This document shows, piece after piece, positions 5,117-7,757 of a stretch of 7,757 bases of DNA. Location of the stretch: the NCBI GenBank assembly GCA_036375895.1, contig DASVBJ010000273.1:1-7757 (forward strand), read 5' to 3'. Every line of letters starts with the position of its first letter. Position 1 is the first letter of the stretch. The DNA comes from DASVBJ01 sp036375895 (lineage in GTDB: Bacteria; Actinomycetota; Actinomycetes; JACCUZ01). Below the pieces are notes generated by a model that saw only the letters and a program-made list of their open reading frames with translations, was not told the origin of the DNA and did no database searches. Position numbers and translations under genes: made by a program.

Positions 5117-7636
5117 TCAGGCCAGGCGTCGGACCGGCCGCACGGACCCGCCGCCGGCTGCGGTCAGCAGCTCACCGAAGACGTCAGCATCCAGCGGCGC
5201 GGACAGGTGGTGGCCCTGCCCGCGGCGGCAGCCCAGCCCACGCAGCGCGGCCAGCTGCTCAGCGGTCTCGATGCCCTCGGCGACGACGTCGAGCCGGAGC
5301 GCTTCGGCGACGTGCAGCACGGCCCGGACCAGGGCGTCGCCCGAGCCGTCGACGCCGAGCCGGGCCACGAACGAGCGATCGATCTTGACGGTGTCCAACG
5401 GGTAGCGGTCGAGGTATCCGAGCGAGGAGTAGCCGGTGCCGAAGTCGTCGAGGGCCAGCCCGACGCCGAGCCGCTTGAGTGCCTCCAGAGACTCGACGAC
5501 GTCGACTGCCGACTGCACCAGCGCGCCCTCGGTGATCTCGAGCATCAGCGCGGCGGGCGGCAGCCCGGCCGAGCGCAGGACCGACGCCAGGTCACCGGGC
5601 AGGTGGGGGTCGGCGAGCTGCCTCGGGGAGACGTTGACGCTGACCAGGAGGGGGTCGCCCGACTCGCGGCCGTCCTGCCACGCGGCCGCGTGCCGGCAAG
5701 CCTCCCGCAGGACCCAGCGGCCCAGCCGGTTGATGATGCCGGTCTCCTCGGCGAGCGGGACGAACTCCGCGGGCGGCACCGGCCCGCGGGTGGGATGGCG
5801 CCAGCGCAGCAGTGCCTCGGCGCCGACGACCCGGCCCTCACCGAGGGCGACAACGGGCTGGAACTGCAACGAGAGCTGCCCCCGATCGAGAGCGTGCTCC
5901 AGGTCGGCCTTGAGCTCGAGCCGGTCGACAGCCTCGCGACGCATGCCTGGCTCGAAGAACCGGTAGGCCCCGCCGCCGGCCCGCTTGGCCGTGTACATCG
6001 CCAGGTCCGCGTCCCGGAGCAGGTCGGCCGCACGCTCCGAGCGGTCCCCGGCGGCGAGCGCGATCCCGAGACTCGCCCGCGCGGTGACGACCTGGCCGCC
6101 GATCACGACCGGCGCCGACAGCGCCGAGAGGACCCGCCGGGCCACGACCTCCGCGTCGGCAGGGTCCGGCACGTCGTGCAGCAGGACGACGAACTCGTCG
6201 CCGCCGAGCCGCGCCGCGACGTCGCCTTCCCGGATGCACCGGGGGAGCCGGTCGGCGACGGCCAGGAGCAGCTCGTCACCGGCCGCGTGACCCAACCCGT
6301 CATTGACGGTCTTGAAGTCGTCGATGTCCAGCAGCAGGAGGCCGGGCCGCAGGCGGGAGCGCCCGCGGCCCGAGAGCGCGGCGGTGAGCCGCTCGGTGAA
6401 CAGCGCTCGGTTCGGCAGCGGGGTCAGGGGGTCGCGGTAGGCCAGGGTGCGCAGCTGGTCCTGCAGGTGCCGGTGGGCAGTCATGTCCCGGAAGCTCCAC
6501 ACCCGCCCGACGCTGCGGCCGTCCACACGCTGCGGCTGGCTGAACCGCTCGAAGACGCGGCCGTCGTGGAACTCCAGGACGTCGAAGCTGCTCGCCTCGG
6601 GCGTCCCGTAGAGCGCCCTGACCTGCTCCACGAACCCGTCCGGGTCCACCAGCTGCTCGAGGACCGACTCGAGGACCCGCTCGTCGTCCCCCGCTCGCAT
6701 CAGCTCCTCGGAGACCTGCCACATGTGGCGGAACTTCTGGTTGTGGCCGACGATCCGGCCGGTGGCGTCGACCACGAGGATGCCGTCAGCGGTGGACTCC
6801 AGGGTGGCCTCGAGGAGCGAGAGCGAGGTCAGCATGCGCTCGTCCTGGGTGGCGCGGTCGACCGCGAGCGCCACCAGGCGCGCTGCCCACGCCAGCAGGT
6901 CGTCGTCCCGGTCGACGTCTCCCTCCGTCGGGTGCAGGAGCCGTACGGACCCCACCGGCCTGCCCGCGGCGCCGCGGACGGGCGTCCCACCGGGCCCGGC
7001 GACCCCCGCTCGCGGCACTGGTCCGGAGGCGTCCACGACCAGGTTCGCGCCGGTGCCAGGCAGCTCGTCCAGGACGATCACACAGCGGGCGTCCTCACTC
7101 ACCCGTCGGGTCGCCTTCGCCACCTCGGTCAGGACGCTGCGGAGGTCGTCGCCGCGGGCGATCCGCTCCACGATCGCGGCGTGCTCCGCGAACAGCATCT
7201 CGGTGCGCTTGCGGTGGGTGATGTCGTAGAGCAGCCCCCGCTGGACGGACCCGAACCGCTCGTCGGGCACGACGGAGACGTCGTCGAGCACCCAGACAAC
7301 CCGGCCGTCCGGTCGCCGGAAGCGGTACTCCGAGCAGCCGCGCGCCGGTGCCCGCCGAAGGGCCTGCTCCTCGCGGAGCACGCGATCGCGGTCCTCCGGG
7401 TGCAGGCAGCGGGCCCACAGACCCGGGTCGGCGACGAGCTCCTCGGGCCGGCAGCCGAGGATCGCTTCCACCTGCGGGCTGACGTACAGCCAGGCCGGGT
7501 CGTCACCGCAGCTCGCCGTGTAGACGGCGGCAGGGAGCCGGTCCACCAGGCCGAGGTCGACGAGCTCGCCGACGCTCACGGGCACCCGAGGTGCCGGGCC
7601 GGGGGGCCCGGTGGGCGCCTCCGAGTCCCCGTGCAT
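5117..7636 (-). CDS. PAS-PAS-GGDEF-EAL cyclic-di-GMP turnover protein
   Basis: A cytoplasmic signalling protein predicted to make and/or degrade c-di-GMP, 839 residues, without signal peptide or membrane segments. PAS 1 is at about 30-147 (YVSPQVEAILG at 51-61, HPEDR at 79-83, ending DITHRKR). Residues 150-268 resemble a degenerate GAF domain. PAS 2 is at about 272-392 (DGILVVDATGRIVGHN at 284-299). The GGDEF domain (about 396-562) has DIDDFKTVND at 437-446, the active-site GGDEF at 478-482, and an inhibitory I-site R469-E-G-D472 five residues before it. The EAL domain (about 570-825) has EAL at 607-609, Asn668, Glu700, DDFGTGYSSL at 730-739, Lys751, Glu787 and Gln807, so phosphodiesterase activity is expected. 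One oddity is DPLTPLPNR (402-410), with Pro at the usual Gly. I chose the ATG at 7636 because GGAGAA precedes it by 4 bases; an in-frame GTG at 7693 would add 19 residues but has no RBS. Ligand and net activity are unknown. Confidence 0.92.
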   Translation of the reverse strand: MHGDSEAPTGPPGPAPRVPVSVGELVDLGLVDRLPAAVYTASCGDDPAWLYVSPQVEAILGCRPEELVADPGLWARCLHPEDRDRVLREEQALRRAPARGCSEYRFRRPDGRVVWVLDDVSVVPDERFGSVQRGLLYDITHRKRTEMLFAEHAAIVERIARGDDLRSVLTEVAKATRRVSEDARCVIVLDELPGTGANLVVDASGPVPRAGVAGPGGTPVRGAAGRPVGSVRLLHPTEGDVDRDDDLLAWAARLVALAVDRATQDERMLTSLSLLEATLESTADGILVVDATGRIVGHNQKFRHMWQVSEELMRAGDDERVLESVLEQLVDPDGFVEQVRALYGTPEASSFDVLEFHDGRVFERFSQPQRVDGRSVGRVWSFRDMTAHRHLQDQLRTLAYRDPLTPLPNRALFTERLTAALSGRGRSRLRPGLLLLDIDDFKTVNDGLGHAAGDELLLAVADRLPRCIREGDVAARLGGDEFVVLLHDVPDPADAEVVARRVLSALSAPVVIGGQVVTARASLGIALAAGDRSERAADLLRDADLAMYTAKRAGGGAYRFFEPGMRREAVDRLELKADLEHALDRGQLSLQFQPVVALGEGRVVGAEALLRWRHPTRGPVPPAEFVPLAEETGIINRLGRWVLREACRHAAAWQDGRESGDPLLVSVNVSPRQLADPHLPGDLASVLRSAGLPPAALMLEITEGALVQSAVDVVESLEALKRLGVGLALDDFGTGYSSLGYLDRYPLDTVKIDRSFVARLGVDGSGDALVRAVLHVAEALRLDVVAEGIETAEQLAALRGLGCRRGQGHHLSAPLDADVFGELLTAAGGGSVRPVRRLA

Positions 7637-7640
7637 GGCC

Positions 7641-7646
7641 TTCTCC
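7641..7646 (-). promoter_or_regulatory. Ribosome binding site of the GGDEF-EAL gene
   Basis: On the minus strand GGAGAA lies 4 bases before the ATG at 7636, within a longer GGGGAGAAGG purine run. This favours the ATG over the upstream in-frame GTG at 7693. Confidence 0.6.
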
Positions 7647-7734
7647 CCGTGCGCCGTGCCTGGCCGTTCGTCCTGACATGCACCAATCGGCACGACGGGG
7701 AGGGCACTTGACCGGCCGGCGACCGCGCGGGCGG

Positions 7735-7757
7735 CTACTCCACGAAGAAGTGCACGA
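7735..7757 (-). CDS. Possible 3' end of an upstream minus-strand gene (partial)
   Basis: Read on the minus strand from the window edge, one frame gives Val-His-Phe-Phe-Val-Glu and then TAG (7737-7735). All six codons end in G or C, as expected for a real gene here. If genuine, it lies about 98 bases upstream of the GGDEF-EAL start on the same strand. Six residues are too few to identify a family. The competing + strand reading from TTG at 7708 cannot be excluded. Confidence 0.25.

Noticed and set aside
7637..7693. N-terminal extension of the GGDEF-EAL protein from GTG at 7693
   Set aside because: No RBS precedes this GTG and the added 19 residues resemble no domain. The ATG at 7636 has GGAGAA upstream.
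5090..7711. An 873-codon open frame on the + strand running opposite the GGDEF-EAL gene
   Set aside because: Its product is rich in Arg, Gly, Pro, Asp and Val with no domain or motif, while the opposite strand has five recognisable domains and catalytic residues. Long antisense frames are usual in such high-GC DNA.
1..7757. CRISPR array, tRNA/rRNA, transposon, phage or toxin-antitoxin content
   Set aside because: No spaced direct repeats beyond the PHO box, no clover-leaf or rRNA sequence, no transposase motif or terminal repeats with target duplication, and no small paired genes were seen.

Overview
The window comes from a high-GC actinomycete (Actinomycetota). The lineage call rests on an mshD-type mycothiol synthase gene (mycothiol is an actinobacterial thiol), GTG starts, strong G/C third-position bias, and direct-repeat PHO boxes of the Streptomyces PhoP type. 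I cannot name the genus.

Layout. Positions 20-1015 (+) encode mycothiol synthase (mshD), probably from a leaderless message. A 113-bp gap carries a phased 11-bp PHO box array and a promoter. Next is the complete high-affinity phosphate importer on the + strand: pstS (1129-2229, lipoprotein), pstC (2336-3325) and pstA (3328-4230, permeases), and pstB (4247-5023, ATPase). pstS is separated from pstCAB by a GC-rich 15-bp stem-loop that probably lets pstS be made in excess. pstCAB are tightly packed. A 63-bp structured palindrome (5027-5089) follows the pstB stop. The convergent gene at 5117-7636 (-) encodes an 839-residue soluble PAS-(GAF-like)-PAS-GGDEF-EAL protein for c-di-GMP turnover, with both active-site motif sets intact. 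The last 121 bases hold its start region and perhaps the edge of another gene.

How it works together. In phosphate limitation PhoP would bind the PHO box and activate pstS. Lipid-anchored PstS captures phosphate outside the membrane, PstC/PstA form the channel, and PstB hydrolyses ATP. No phoU, phoR or phoP lies in the window. The c-di-GMP gene is convergent and separated from pst by the palindrome, so a functional link is possible but only positional. No RNA gene, CRISPR array, insertion sequence or phage gene was seen. Most of the window is conserved housekeeping content. The least explained parts are the palindrome, the His-Gly run in MshD, and the pstS/pstC hairpin.
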